Shown piece by piece: positions 48,129 through 57,523 of a stretch of 64,000 nucleotides of DNA. This stretch comes from Rhodanobacteraceae bacterium (GTDB lineage: Bacteria > Pseudomonadota > Gammaproteobacteria > Xanthomonadales > SZUA-5). The DNA lies in assembly GCA_024234055.1 (NCBI GenBank), contig JACKOW010000004.1:248001-312000 (forward strand). Direction: 5' to 3'. The translations under genes and the position numbers were made by a program. The first letter of the stretch is position 1; each line of letters opens with the position of its first letter. Under the pieces are notes generated by a model, which ran no database searches, was not told where the DNA came from, and was given only the letters and a program-made list of their open reading frames with translations.

Positions 48129-49061
48129 ATGTCCCCTGATTCCGATCTGGTGATCGAAACCCATGAGCTGACGCAGCGCTACGGCGGCAAGCTGGCGCTG
48201 GATCGCCTCAACCTCTGCATTCCGCGGGGGCGTGTACACGCCATCGTCGGCGCCAACGGAGCCGGCAAGTCGACGCTGTTCCGGGTGCTGCTGGGATTCC
48301 AATCCGCCACCTCCGGCAGCGCCCGCATCCTCGGGCAGGACAGTCGCGCGCTCACCCCCGAGCTGCGCGGCCGCATCGGCTTCGTCAACGAGGAGCACAC
48401 CTTGCCCGGCTGGCTCAGCGTGGCCGCGGTCACCGCCATGCAACGACGCCACTATGCCCGCTGGAACGAGCGCGCCTATCTGGCGGTCATTGGCCACTAT
48501 CAGGTGCTGCCGGATCAGCGCATCAGTCAGCTCTCGCGAGGCGAACGCGCCGGTCTGAATCTGGCGCTGTCGCTGGCACAGTCGCCCGAGCTGCTGATCC
48601 TGGACGAACCCACGCTGGGGCTGGACGTAGTGGCCAAGCGCGCCTTCCTGGAATCGCTGCTGTACAGCAACGCCAGCGAGGACTGCACCGTCGTCTATTG
48701 CTCGCACCAGATGGATGAAATCGAACGCGTGGCCGACAACCTGATCATCCTGGAGCGGGGGCGGCTGAAGTGCATGTCGCCACCCGATGAATTCTGTGCC
48801 CGCGTGAGTCTGTGGGTGGCCGACATTCCATTTCGCGGACCATCGCCAGAACGCATTCCCGGCTTGCTGAATGAGCAGCGGATCGAGGGGCTGCAGCACT
48901 ATCTGGTGCTGGATCAGGACGAGACCTTCTCCGACTTCCTCAAGGCGGAAGGGGCGCGCTCGGTAAACAGCATGCCGGTCAGCCTGGATCGCGCCGTCAA
49001 CGCCATGCTGAGTCAGAACCATGCCACGCCGTTGGCGCCCGCGGAGTCCAACCATGCGTGA
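48129..49061 (+). CDS. ABC transporter ATP-binding protein
   Basis: 310 aa from ATG 48129 (MSPDSDLVIETHELTQRYGG), 37 bp after the regulator stop. Walker A GANGAGKST, signature-like LSRGERAGLNL, Walker B LLILDEPTLGLD and switch His CSHQMDE are all present. The signature is SRGER rather than LSGGQ, as is common in antibiotic- or bacteriocin-type exporters. It overlaps the permease gene by 8 bp. Likely pairs with that permease. Confidence 0.92.
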   Translation: MSPDSDLVIETHELTQRYGGKLALDRLNLCIPRGRVHAIVGANGAGKSTLFRVLLGFQSATSGSARILGQDSRALTPELRGRIGFVNEEHTLPGWLSVAAVTAMQRRHYARWNERAYLAVIGHYQVLPDQRISQLSRGERAGLNLALSLAQSPELLILDEPTLGLDVVAKRAFLESLLYSNASEDCTVVYCSHQMDEIERVADNLIILERGRLKCMSPPDEFCARVSLWVADIPFRGPSPERIPGLLNEQRIEGLQHYLVLDQDETFSDFLKAEGARSVNSMPVSLDRAVNAMLSQNHATPLAPAESNHA

Positions 49062-50901
49062 GATCTATCTGGCTGAATTGCATCGTTTCCGCCGATCCGG
49101 GCTGATCCTGATGCTGCTGCACCTGGCGGCCCTGGCCTTCTGCCTGCGCATGATCGATCCGTTGCAGCAACGCGACGTGTTCTATCAGCTGATCGGTACT
49201 GCCTACGGCTTGCTCGGGCTGCTCTTTGGTCTGTACCAGATGGGCAGCTACCGGCGCCCCAATCTGTGGTTGCAGCTATTGCACCGACCAGTACACCAGC
49301 GTCGCATCGGTCTGGGCCTGATGCTGGCCAGCGCCACACTGGCAGGGATCGCGATTGCCGTGCCCCTGTGGCTGGCGCTGCTGGGACAGGATCTGCTGAC
49401 GGCGCGCGTGGTCGACAGCCGGCACTACCTGCTGCCGCTGGCGATCTGGCTGATCGTGCTCTGCTGCTACCTGGCGGCTGCCTACACCATGCTGGCGCCC
49501 AAGCGCTATTCGGCAGCGATGTTGATGCTGCCTCTGCTGCTGTTCAGCAGCGCCGCCAGCGGCTACGCCGCGCTGTTGCTGCAGGCGCTGGCGCTGATCT
49601 GGCTGGTGCTGGCGGTGCTCGACGCCTTCAAGCCCGACCTGACCCGCCCTCCCGACAGTGCAGGCGGCGCGCTGTTGGTGGGGCTGCCGCTGCAACTGGG
49701 CCTCTACGTCTTGCTGGTGTTCGCCGCATTGGGATATCAGCTGGCGTGGATTGTGGTCGGCACGCACCCGCTCAATGGCACGCCGCCAGCCGGTGGCTAT
49801 GTGGAGGCCACCCGCGCCGACGCCGCCGACTTGATCGATGCCGCCCTGATCGACAGCAAGAGCCCCGAGAGTTCGCTGTGGCGGCAGCAGATCCGACTGG
49901 CCGACACCTACGCCCTGGCTGCTGACGCCAGTGGCTATCCGCTACGGCAGCAACTGACCAATCTCAGCCCGACCGTGCTGGTTGATGGCGAACGGCGCCA
50001 GATGTGGACTTTCAGTCATGACAGCATGCGCATGCAGGGCGTCTCGCTGGTCGATCGCCGCGATCTGGGCAGTCTGGGCGCAGGCCCGGAAAACTCGGCC
50101 TTCAGCGAGCCGCCGCTGGCCATCGGTGAGGGTCTGCTGCTGACCCGCAACGCCCTTTATCGTTACGACAGCGAAACCCGCCGCATCGATCTGCGTATCC
50201 AGCTCCCGGCAGACGAATCGGTCGCCGGCGCGCTGGTGCCGGTCGGCGAAGCTCTGGCGCTGCTCAGCGATCGGGCGCTGTATTTCTTCGATGCCCGTGA
50301 GTTTTCCCAGACCGCCATGCCGCTCAAGCCTCGCTTGCGGGTGGCGCTGAACGATGCCATCGGCTCACTCACACGGGTGGACCTGATCGAACTGCTCGAT
50401 GGCTATCTGATCTCCGAGGTCTACGGCCGCGGCAGCACCGATGGCCCGGGCAAGGCCTACCAGGTCCTGACCCGCACCGACGCCGAGGGTGGTTCGCAGA
50501 CCGTGGCCGAACGCGCGCTTACGCCGGACTTTCCATTGGCGCTGCGTTACTACGCCTGGTGGTTGTCGCCGACCTTGAGCGCTGTGCGCCAAGCGGCGGT
50601 CAACGCCTTGAGCAGCGCGGAACCGCTGTCGCTGCGCAGCGAGACCGAAACCCCCGATTCCATGTACGCCCTGGCGCTGTCGCTGATGGCACTGTCGGCG
50701 CTGGGATCGTTCTGGCTGGGCCGTCGTCAGAACCTGGGCAGCGCCTGGCGTTGGGCCTGGGTGGCGGTTTGCGCCTTGCTCAGCCTGCCCGCTCTGCTGA
50801 GTCAGCGCCTGCTGTATGCCGATGCCGAGCGCCCGGTCGCCGGCCATGCCCGCAGCGGTCGCCCAATCGAATTCCCAGTCATCAGCGGAAGCCCGTCGTG
50901 A
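49054..50901 (+). CDS. ABC-2-like permease with large extracytoplasmic domain
   Basis: 615 aa from ATG 49054 (MREIYLAELHRFRRSG). About six hydrophobic helices lie in residues 15-260. An extracytoplasmic domain of roughly 290 residues follows, with beta-propeller-like strands (LLLTRNALYRYDSETRRIDLRIQL, LALLSDRALYFFDAREFS). Two helices near 545-600 close the protein. The beta-propeller look of the insert is inferred from the repeated strand pattern. It may sense or bind a substrate. The last codon overlaps a possible GTG start of the peptidase gene. Confidence 0.8.
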   Translation: MREIYLAELHRFRRSGLILMLLHLAALAFCLRMIDPLQQRDVFYQLIGTAYGLLGLLFGLYQMGSYRRPNLWLQLLHRPVHQRRIGLGLMLASATLAGIAIAVPLWLALLGQDLLTARVVDSRHYLLPLAIWLIVLCCYLAAAYTMLAPKRYSAAMLMLPLLLFSSAASGYAALLLQALALIWLVLAVLDAFKPDLTRPPDSAGGALLVGLPLQLGLYVLLVFAALGYQLAWIVVGTHPLNGTPPAGGYVEATRADAADLIDAALIDSKSPESSLWRQQIRLADTYALAADASGYPLRQQLTNLSPTVLVDGERRQMWTFSHDSMRMQGVSLVDRRDLGSLGAGPENSAFSEPPLAIGEGLLLTRNALYRYDSETRRIDLRIQLPADESVAGALVPVGEALALLSDRALYFFDAREFSQTAMPLKPRLRVALNDAIGSLTRVDLIELLDGYLISEVYGRGSTDGPGKAYQVLTRTDAEGGSQTVAERALTPDFPLALRYYAWWLSPTLSAVRQAAVNALSSAEPLSLRSETETPDSMYALALSLMALSALGSFWLGRRQNLGSAWRWAWVAVCALLSLPALLSQRLLYADAERPVAGHARSGRPIEFPVISGSPS

Positions 50902-53099
50902 GTGGCAGCGGCGAGTCAGCGATGGCAGCAAGGGACATCCCGCCTGTGGGAGCGGGCTCCGCCCGCGATGCTCTGACTTTGCCGAAGCGCCAGTCGCGGA
51001 TGAATCCGCTCCCACAGGGGTGGGGGGTGCATGGCCTGGCGGGCGGACTGCTGTTGCTGTGCCTGGCCCAACAATCGGTTCTTGGCGCCGGGGTCGAGGA
51101 CACGCGAAATTCAGCCGACAACGCGGTCGAACTGGCCGAGGCCATTGCCATCGAGCGTGCTCGCCCGGCGGCGCCAATCCTGGATCGGGCAGCCTTCATT
51201 CGTGAGCCCGCGCTCCAGCAGGTACTGCAATCGCCCGATGGTTTGCAGATTGCCTGGCTGCAACGCGGCGCAGAGCGCGCCAGCGTCTGGGTGATGGACA
51301 CCGATGGCGCACCCGCGCGGGCGCTGCAAACGCAAGGAGATACCACCCGCCTGTATTGGTCCAGAGACAGTCGCTGGGTGTTCGCGCAATCGCCGACACG
51401 GCTGTTGGCCCTGTCTGCAGCGGGATCCGAGGGCTCTACCCTGATCGCCACCCTGAAGCCGGGCAACAAGCAGCAGGTCTACGGCGCCGATCCCGGACAC
51501 CCTGCAGCCATGTTGCTGATCGAAGAGACGCAGCTAGCCGACACGGGCCAAGCCCCGGCACATCAGGTCTGGCGGGTGGATCGGCAGGGCGAACGCACGC
51601 TGTTGCTGGAGGACCCTCGGCCGCTGGTGGATCTGGCCTTCAATCCGGAAGGCAGGCTGAGCTACTTCAAGCGCGTCGACGGCGACGCCTTCGCCATCCT
51701 GCATCTGGATGGCACGGGAAGCCGACGGGAAGTTGCCCGCTGCAGCGACCTGCGGCGATGTACGCTGGTCAGTGCGGATGCCGACGAGTCGCTCTGGTTG
51801 ATCGGAAACCTCGACACCAATCTGGCCTCGCTGCAGCGCATCGATCCGGATGGCCGCACCCAGACGCTGCACCACGATCCGCGCGGCGAGGCCGATCTGC
51901 GCGAACTCACGCTGGATCCGGCCAGTTTCAAACCGCTGATCGCCCACTACGGCAGTACGCTGCTGCACAGCCACGCGCTGGATACCACCACGAAGGCCTG
52001 GTTGCAGCCGATCATCCAGGCCTTCCCCGACGCCCGTCTGCAAATCTCGATGGGCACGGACCCCGGCGCTCCCGCATTGATCGGTGTCAGCAGCAGTCAA
52101 TCCGCGCTGACCCGCTGGTTTCTGCGCTGGCCCACCGATCCTGCCGTCCACGTCGTTCTGGATGATCTTCGGCAAGCCAGCCTGAGCGTGCCGGAGTCCG
52201 CTGCGGCGCGCAAGATTCCGGTCCAATGGCCGGCGAGTGACGGCCTGCAGTTGCACGGATTTGTCTCGGTGCCACCGGGCAGCGAGACAGCGAACCTGCC
52301 GCTGGTGGTGAAGGTGCACGGCGGGCCGTGGACCTTGACCGATCCCGATTACTCGGCCAGCACCCAGTTTCTGGTCAATCGCGGTTACGCCGTGTTCGAG
52401 CCCAATTTTCGCGGTTCCACGGGCCTCGGTCGTCACTATCTGCTGGCCGCCAAGGGCGATTTCGGCCATGGCCGGGTGCAGCAGGACATCGTCGAGGGCA
52501 CGCGCTGGCTACTGGCGAACGGCATCGGCGACCGGCAACGGGTCGCGATCATCGGCGCCTCCTTTGGCGGCTATGCGGCACTGCTCGGCGTCACCCATGA
52601 ACCCGAGTTGTTCAAGCTGGCCATCGCCGCCGTGCCGCCCAGCGATTTCGCCTGGACGCTGCGCTGGGCGGTGGAGTTTCAGGTGCTGGAACTGGAATCG
52701 ACCGTGCCCTTTGAACAGACCTTGCGAGCTCTGGATCTGGACGTGAACGATGCACCAGCGATGGCGAGGCTCAGCGCTGGATCACCCCTGTCCCAGGCGG
52801 ACAGACTGTCGCGACCGGTGGTCCTTTTTGCCGGCGGCCAGGACCAGCGCGTGGCCATCCGCAGCGTCACCCACTACGCGGCGCGTCTGCTGGAACTGGG
52901 CAAGGATGTGGACCTCTACATCGAAAGGCGCGCCGGCCACGAACCCGACGGTGCCGTGCCTCGCGAAGCCTGGCTGTATCTGCTGGAGCATTCGCTGCAA
53001 CGGGAATTGGGCGGCAAGGCACCAGAAGCTCCAGGCACCGCCATCGCCGAATATCTGCAGCGCCATCAGCGTATCGCCCGCGGGCGCCTGCTGCCATAG
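50898..53099 (+). CDS. S9 (prolyl oligopeptidase) family peptidase
   Basis: 733 aa from GTG 50898, chosen because it overlaps the permease stop (GTGA) and has GGAAG 7 bp upstream; ATG 50922 and ATG 51000 are alternatives. The signal-like hydrophobic segment (GLAGGLLLLCLAQQSVLG) comes only after ~45 residues of odd sequence derived from a palindromic repeat. A beta-propeller region (~90-430) is followed by the alpha/beta hydrolase: GASFGGYAAL with the nucleophile near 555, Asp in AGGQDQRV and His in RAGHEPDG. It probably degrades short peptides in the periplasm. Last gene of the GntR-led operon. Confidence 0.88.
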   Translation: MSGSGESAMAARDIPPVGAGSARDALTLPKRQSRMNPLPQGWGVHGLAGGLLLLCLAQQSVLGAGVEDTRNSADNAVELAEAIAIERARPAAPILDRAAFIREPALQQVLQSPDGLQIAWLQRGAERASVWVMDTDGAPARALQTQGDTTRLYWSRDSRWVFAQSPTRLLALSAAGSEGSTLIATLKPGNKQQVYGADPGHPAAMLLIEETQLADTGQAPAHQVWRVDRQGERTLLLEDPRPLVDLAFNPEGRLSYFKRVDGDAFAILHLDGTGSRREVARCSDLRRCTLVSADADESLWLIGNLDTNLASLQRIDPDGRTQTLHHDPRGEADLRELTLDPASFKPLIAHYGSTLLHSHALDTTTKAWLQPIIQAFPDARLQISMGTDPGAPALIGVSSSQSALTRWFLRWPTDPAVHVVLDDLRQASLSVPESAAARKIPVQWPASDGLQLHGFVSVPPGSETANLPLVVKVHGGPWTLTDPDYSASTQFLVNRGYAVFEPNFRGSTGLGRHYLLAAKGDFGHGRVQQDIVEGTRWLLANGIGDRQRVAIIGASFGGYAALLGVTHEPELFKLAIAAVPPSDFAWTLRWAVEFQVLELESTVPFEQTLRALDLDVNDAPAMARLSAGSPLSQADRLSRPVVLFAGGQDQRVAIRSVTHYAARLLELGKDVDLYIERRAGHEPDGAVPREAWLYLLEHSLQRELGGKAPEAPGTAIAEYLQRHQRIARGRLLP
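50943..51018. repeat. REP-like palindrome inside the 5' end of the S9 peptidase gene
   Basis: CCTGTGGGAGCGGG at 50943 and CCGCTCCCACAGG at 51006 face each other around CCGCCCGCGATG...CGCGGATG. This GTGGGAGCGG palindrome is widespread as an intergenic element in gammaproteobacteria and is unusual inside a coding frame. Confidence 0.8.
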
Positions 53100-53100
53100 A

Positions 53101-53127
53101 CAAACGCGCGCTTGACGCGCGCGTTTG
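53101..53127. terminator. Terminator between convergent genes
   Basis: An 11-bp stem CAAACGCGCGC / GCGCGCGTTTG with TTGAC loop, just after the S9 peptidase stop. It lies between convergent genes, so it may act on both strands. There is no long T run. Confidence 0.7.
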
Positions 53128-53183
53128 CTTGCTCAGGGGATGCGCCCAGCGGCAGCGCGGGGTTCCGCCGCTGTGACCCGGGC

Positions 53184-53477
53184 TCAGGTCTTCGGACTGC
53201 TCGGCGTCACGCCGATGTCCTTGAGCGCGTCGGTCAACGCATTCTCACCCATCACATACTCGCCTGCCTTGCAGTTCTCGGCGCCCCGATTGCGCGCGGC
53301 AGTGGCTTGCGCGGCCTTCGGGTCATTGGCGTGAGCTGCCTTGGCCGCGTCGAACTGAGCAATCAGCTGCTCACAACGGGCCTTGCCCGGCGCAGGAATC
53401 TGGTTCGAAGCCGAGGCAAAACCGCTGATCGCCAGACTGGCAATCGCGATACTCAGGCTCAGCGTCTTGGTGTTCAT
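53184..53477 (-). CDS. Small exported helical protein of unknown function
   Basis: 97 aa with a signal peptide (MNTKTLSLSIAIASLAISGFASA). The mature part is helical and has two Cys (KARCEQ and AENCKAG) that could form one disulfide, holding two helices as a hairpin. LLKDIGVTP-like C-terminus. It starts 192 bp from the divergent response regulator gene, so the two might share a regulatory region. No family recognised. Confidence 0.75.
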   Translation of the reverse strand: MNTKTLSLSIAIASLAISGFASASNQIPAPGKARCEQLIAQFDAAKAAHANDPKAAQATAARNRGAENCKAGEYVMGENALTDALKDIGVTPSSPKT

Positions 53478-53668
53478 CGATCATTCCTCATCTGGTTTGG
53501 GCGGGGTCCGGCATCGAGCCTCTGCGTTGCCGGTGGAGGCAGATTGATCGCTGGCGGTTAACCACGAGCTTGCAGCCGGATTACAGATTGGTAAGGGTCT
53601 GCCCGAGGCCGGGACGCACGGCGCAGAATGCGCTCATCCCCACTTTGAACCCGGGAAGCCGAATTCCG

Positions 53669-54358
53669 ATGCGCGTGCTGCTGATCGAAGACGACGCCCA
53701 GATTTCCGACTACATCGCCAAGGGCCTGCGCGAGCAGGGCATGGTGGTGGACCAGGAGAGCGATGGTCGCCAGGGCTGGTTGATGGCCTCCACCGAACCC
53801 TATCAGCTGCTGATCGTGGATCGCATGCTGCCGGGCATGGACGGACTGGCCATCGTCAAGGCACTGCGCGCCATGGAATCGAAGATTCCGGTGCTGATCC
53901 TGAGCGCGCTTTCGCAGGTGGACGACCGCGTCAAGGGTCTGCGCGCTGGCGGCGATGACTACCTGTGCAAGCCCTTTGCCTTCTCTGAACTGCATGCCCG
54001 CGTCGAAGCCCTGATCCGTCGTGGCCAGACCGCCGGCGAGACCAGCACGCGCATGCAGGTCGCCGATCTGGAAATGGATCTGGTGGCGCACTCGGTGCGT
54101 CGCGGCGGCCGGGCCATCGCCCTGCAGCCGCGCGAGTTCCAGCTGCTGCAATACCTGATGACCCATGCCCACCAGCTGGTATCGCGCACCATGCTGCTGG
54201 AGAGTGTCTGGGGCTATCACTTCGACCCGCAGACCAATGTCATCGATGTGCACATCAGCCGATTGCGCCAGAAGATCGACCGCGAACACGAGCTGCCGTT
54301 GATCCGCACCGTGCGCGGCGCCGGCTACACGCTCAGCGATCGGGAGTTGCCGGCGTGA
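53669..54358 (+). CDS. OmpR-family response regulator
   Basis: 229 aa from ATG 53669 (MRVLLIEDD). The receiver has the acidic pair at 8-9, phospho-acceptor Asp51 in LLIVDRMLPG, Ser79 and Lys101 in CKPF. The C-terminal winged helix (LEMDLVAHSVRRGGRAIALQPREFQLLQYL ... VDVHISRLRQKID) is standard OmpR/PhoB. The next gene, its histidine kinase, starts at an overlapping GTGA. CzcR/QseB-like by sequence style, but the signal is unknown. Confidence 0.95.
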   Translation: MRVLLIEDDAQISDYIAKGLREQGMVVDQESDGRQGWLMASTEPYQLLIVDRMLPGMDGLAIVKALRAMESKIPVLILSALSQVDDRVKGLRAGGDDYLCKPFAFSELHARVEALIRRGQTAGETSTRMQVADLEMDLVAHSVRRGGRAIALQPREFQLLQYLMTHAHQLVSRTMLLESVWGYHFDPQTNVIDVHISRLRQKIDREHELPLIRTVRGAGYTLSDRELPA

Positions 54359-55737
54359 GCGTGCGCCAGGCGCTGGCCACCACTGCGGCCCGGGCCGCCT
54401 TGTTTCACGTCGCCCTGTTCTGCTCGGTCGCGGCCATCGCCATCGGTCTGGTGTACGTGCAGACGATGACGGTCACCGACCGCGAAACGCATGCGGCGCT
54501 GAACGAACAGGTACTGGGCTTGAACGAGGTCTTTGCCGATGGCGGCTCCGGCGCGCTCGTCGATGCCATCAACGAACGCACCCGGCTGGCGATAGATCCG
54601 GAAGCACTGTACGCGCTGTGGAACGGGCAAGGGCAATTGCTGGCTGGCAATGTCGCCATCCCCTTTCCGGGCGTCACCGCGGCACCGACACTGATCAGTT
54701 TCAATCTGGAACTGCCCAGCGGGGAACAACACACCGCCAGCGCCCTGATCAGCCGACTCGCGGATGATTCGACGCTGCTGGTGGGGCGCGATGTCGAGGG
54801 ACGCTTGCGCAGCCGCGGCGCCGTGCTCTGGACCGCCAGCCTGAGCCTGCTGCTGGTGGCCGCCGTGGTGGTCGGCAGCGCCTGGTGGGCCGGTCGGCGA
54901 TTGCTGAAACGGGTCGATGCCGTGGCCTCGACCACCGCGCGCATCGCCGCTGGCGAGATGCAGCAGCGATTGACAGTCAGTCTGGCCGATGACGAATTCG
55001 ACCGACTTTCCGGCGCCGTCAACGCGATGCTGGAGCGCATCGAGGATCTGACCGGCGGATTGCGCACCGTGATCGACTCCATCGCACACGATCTGCGTAT
55101 CCCGCTGATGCACGCGCGCCAGGCACTGGAATCGGCGGCAGAAAGCGCGAATGCCGATTCGCAGCAGGATCTGCAGACCGTCGGGCGCGAACTGGAAACC
55201 CTGCAACAGGTGATCAACGCCCTGCTGCACATTGCCCAGGCCGAATCCGGCGCAGCGCGCGAGCAATGGCAGGCACTGTCGCTGGCCGATCTGGCGCGCG
55301 ATGCCGTCGAATTGTTCGAGCCGGTGGCCGAGGAATGCGGCCTGACCCTGAGCTTTTTCGAAGACGACCCCGCGCAAGTGCTGGGACATCCGCAACTGCT
55401 GGCCCAGGCCCTGGTCAATCTGATCGACAACGCCATCAAGTTCTCACCCACCGGCAGTCGCATCAGCGTGCGCACCGAGCGCACCGTTGATCTGGTGCGG
55501 GTGATGGTCAGCGATCAGGGGCCGGGCATCCCCGAGGGCGAGCGCATGCGCGTACAGCAGCGCTTCGTGCGCCTGGTCGGCGCCGACGTTGTGCCTGGAT
55601 CGGGGTTGGGCTTGAGTCTGGTCGCCGCCATCGCCCGCTTGCACCGCGGCAGATTCCTGCTGGAAGACGCCCATCCGGGCCTGCGGGCAGTGCTGGAGCT
55701 CGCGCGCGGGGGCGATGCGATATCCCGCCATCCTTGA
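54355..55737 (+). CDS. Sensor histidine kinase
   Basis: 460 aa from GTG 54355. Two membrane helices (~12-35 and ~160-180) flank a periplasmic sensor of ~125 residues, then HAMP (WWAGRRLLKRVDAVASTTARIAAGEM). In the dimerisation domain the phospho-His lies near 245 in IAHDLRIPL. The HATPase has the N box NLIDNAIKFSP and G boxes DQGPGIPEG and GSGLGLSLV. Cognate of the overlapping response regulator upstream. Confidence 0.94.
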   Translation: MSVRQALATTAARAALFHVALFCSVAAIAIGLVYVQTMTVTDRETHAALNEQVLGLNEVFADGGSGALVDAINERTRLAIDPEALYALWNGQGQLLAGNVAIPFPGVTAAPTLISFNLELPSGEQHTASALISRLADDSTLLVGRDVEGRLRSRGAVLWTASLSLLLVAAVVVGSAWWAGRRLLKRVDAVASTTARIAAGEMQQRLTVSLADDEFDRLSGAVNAMLERIEDLTGGLRTVIDSIAHDLRIPLMHARQALESAAESANADSQQDLQTVGRELETLQQVINALLHIAQAESGAAREQWQALSLADLARDAVELFEPVAEECGLTLSFFEDDPAQVLGHPQLLAQALVNLIDNAIKFSPTGSRISVRTERTVDLVRVMVSDQGPGIPEGERMRVQQRFVRLVGADVVPGSGLGLSLVAAIARLHRGRFLLEDAHPGLRAVLELARGGDAISRHP

Positions 55738-55841
55738 GGAGATCATACGACGGCCGCTGAGCCGAAAGACAGTGCCAGCGCTTGTCGATGGCCGGCCTCT
55801 GCTAGCGTTTGTCATGCCCGCCCCACAACGAAAACCGACCC

Positions 55842-57266
55842 ATGACGACTTCAGCTCCGGCTGCAGATACACCCGAGAACTCCTCAAGCTCCAACCCCTT
55901 GCCACTGGGTGACTGGAGCGGAAGCATCCAGTACGGACAGAGTCAGGTGCCGATCGTGCTGCATCTGCAGCTCGCCGCCGGCGGCCTGAGCGGCACGTTG
56001 GACTATCCGCGCCATCACCAATTCGGATTGCCCATCCGCGAGTTGCACTACTACGACACTCACCTGCGTTTCTCCACACGATCCTTCGGCGACTTCCGCG
56101 GACTTTGGACCGAGGATCGCCAGCGTATCGAGGGCGGTTTCGGTGAGGGCGAATCGCAACACCCGCTGACGCTGCAGCCCGGCAGCAATTGCTACCCAAG
56201 CGCGCGCCGCCCCCAGACGCCGCAAGCGCCCTACCCTTATCGGAACGAAGAGCTGACCGTCGAGCATCCGGCGGCGCCAAGCACCTTGGCCGGCACCCTG
56301 TCCTTGCCAGACTCTGGCACGATCCGCGCCGTGATCCTGCTGATCACCGGCAGCGGCGCCATGGACCGCGATCAGACCGTGTTCGAGCACAAGCCCTTCT
56401 GGGTGTTGGCCGATTTTCTCAGCCGCGCCGGCTACGCTGTGCTGCGCCTTGACGATCGCGGCGTCGGCGCTTCCACTGGCGATCGTTCCGCGCTGACCAT
56501 GGACGATGAATTGGCCGATATGTCCATTGCACTGGACCATCTGCGCGGTCGCGCAGATCTGGCCAGCCTGCCCCTGGGCCTGATCGGCCACAGCATGGGC
56601 GCGCTCACCGCCATGCGCCTGGCCGCCAGGAGAACAGATCTGGCTTTCATCATCTCCTTGGCCGGCCCGGCCCAGCCACTGGGCCCGGTCTTTGCGGAGC
56701 GTGAATGCCAGGCGCTGAGCGCCACAGGTATCAACCCGGACGTCATCGACCGGCACCGTGCCTTCACGCTGGCACTGTACGCGCATCTGCAGAACCTGGC
56801 GTTCGACGAGCCCATTACCGCGGCGCAGATCGAGTTGCTGGCCCAGCATACCGGCGCGCAGCGCACCGCCACCGTTCAGCGGCAGGCGGACTGGATTGCC
56901 CGCTTCAACCTGCCGTGGTTCAGATCAGCGCTTGCGCAGGATCCTGCCGATTTCCTGACCCGCATTCAGTGCCCCTTCCTGGCTCTCGGCGGCAGCCAAG
57001 ACACCCAGGTACCCAGCCAAAGCAGCCTGGGCGTGATGAACGCGCTGCTGGCGCAGCGCCAGCATCCAGACTTCCAGACCATCGAGCTGAAAGCCTTGAA
57101 CCACCTGTTCCAGACCTGCATTACCGGAGGCGTCGAGGAATACGCCGCCATCGAAGAGACCTTCGCCCCGGCGGCGATGAATCAGATCCGCGACTGGCTG
57201 GACCAGCGCACCCCAACAGCCATGGCTGCGGATCACCCGTGGGCAAACTCTCGAGATTACCCATGA
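55842..57266 (+). CDS. Alpha/beta hydrolase
   Basis: 474 aa from ATG 55842 (MTTSAPAADTPEN). No signal peptide. Residues 1-130 form a beta-rich N-terminal domain (LPLGDWSGSIQYGQSQVPIVLHLQL). The hydrolase core has an oxyanion-like segment ILLITGSGAMDRDQ, the nucleophile elbow GHSMGA (~250), Asp in LALGGSQDTQV and His in LNHLFQ. It resembles the YqhD/YtaP-style acyl- or peptide-hydrolase subgroup with an N-terminal DUF3887-like domain, but the substrate is unknown. The next small frame overlaps its stop. Confidence 0.82.
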   Translation: MTTSAPAADTPENSSSSNPLPLGDWSGSIQYGQSQVPIVLHLQLAAGGLSGTLDYPRHHQFGLPIRELHYYDTHLRFSTRSFGDFRGLWTEDRQRIEGGFGEGESQHPLTLQPGSNCYPSARRPQTPQAPYPYRNEELTVEHPAAPSTLAGTLSLPDSGTIRAVILLITGSGAMDRDQTVFEHKPFWVLADFLSRAGYAVLRLDDRGVGASTGDRSALTMDDELADMSIALDHLRGRADLASLPLGLIGHSMGALTAMRLAARRTDLAFIISLAGPAQPLGPVFAERECQALSATGINPDVIDRHRAFTLALYAHLQNLAFDEPITAAQIELLAQHTGAQRTATVQRQADWIARFNLPWFRSALAQDPADFLTRIQCPFLALGGSQDTQVPSQSSLGVMNALLAQRQHPDFQTIELKALNHLFQTCITGGVEEYAAIEETFAPAAMNQIRDWLDQRTPTAMAADHPWANSRDYP

Positions 57267-57436
57267 ACCTCTCCCCCAGAGAAGCCCTTCAACTCGAGAT
57301 GCGCCGCGCTTACCATGACGGCGCGCCGGGCATCCTGGTGTCCGGGCTGGAACCAGGGCGCTGGGTCATTGAGCTGCGCTCACTTCGCTGGATGGGCATC
57401 TTGATTTTGTTAGGCAGCCCTGACTTGCAGGATTGA
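57263..57436 (+). pseudogene. Truncated DUF7010-like gene, 57-aa remnant
   Basis: The frame from ATG 57263 begins MNLSPREALQLEMRRAYHDGAPGILVSGL, the conserved N-terminus of DUF7010-type small membrane proteins. After ~30 residues it turns into unrelated sequence (EPGRWVIELRSL) and stops, without the membrane helices expected. It overlaps the hydrolase stop (ATGA), so a former operon partner probably lost its 3' part. A small real peptide cannot be ruled out. Confidence 0.5.
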
Positions 57437-57523
57437 CGCATTCGGCGCTGACTTGCGAAGGCGCCAGAGACTGAGTCAGTCTTGGCGACAAGATCTTCAC
57501 AACAAACGTCTAGAGGAGATTTC

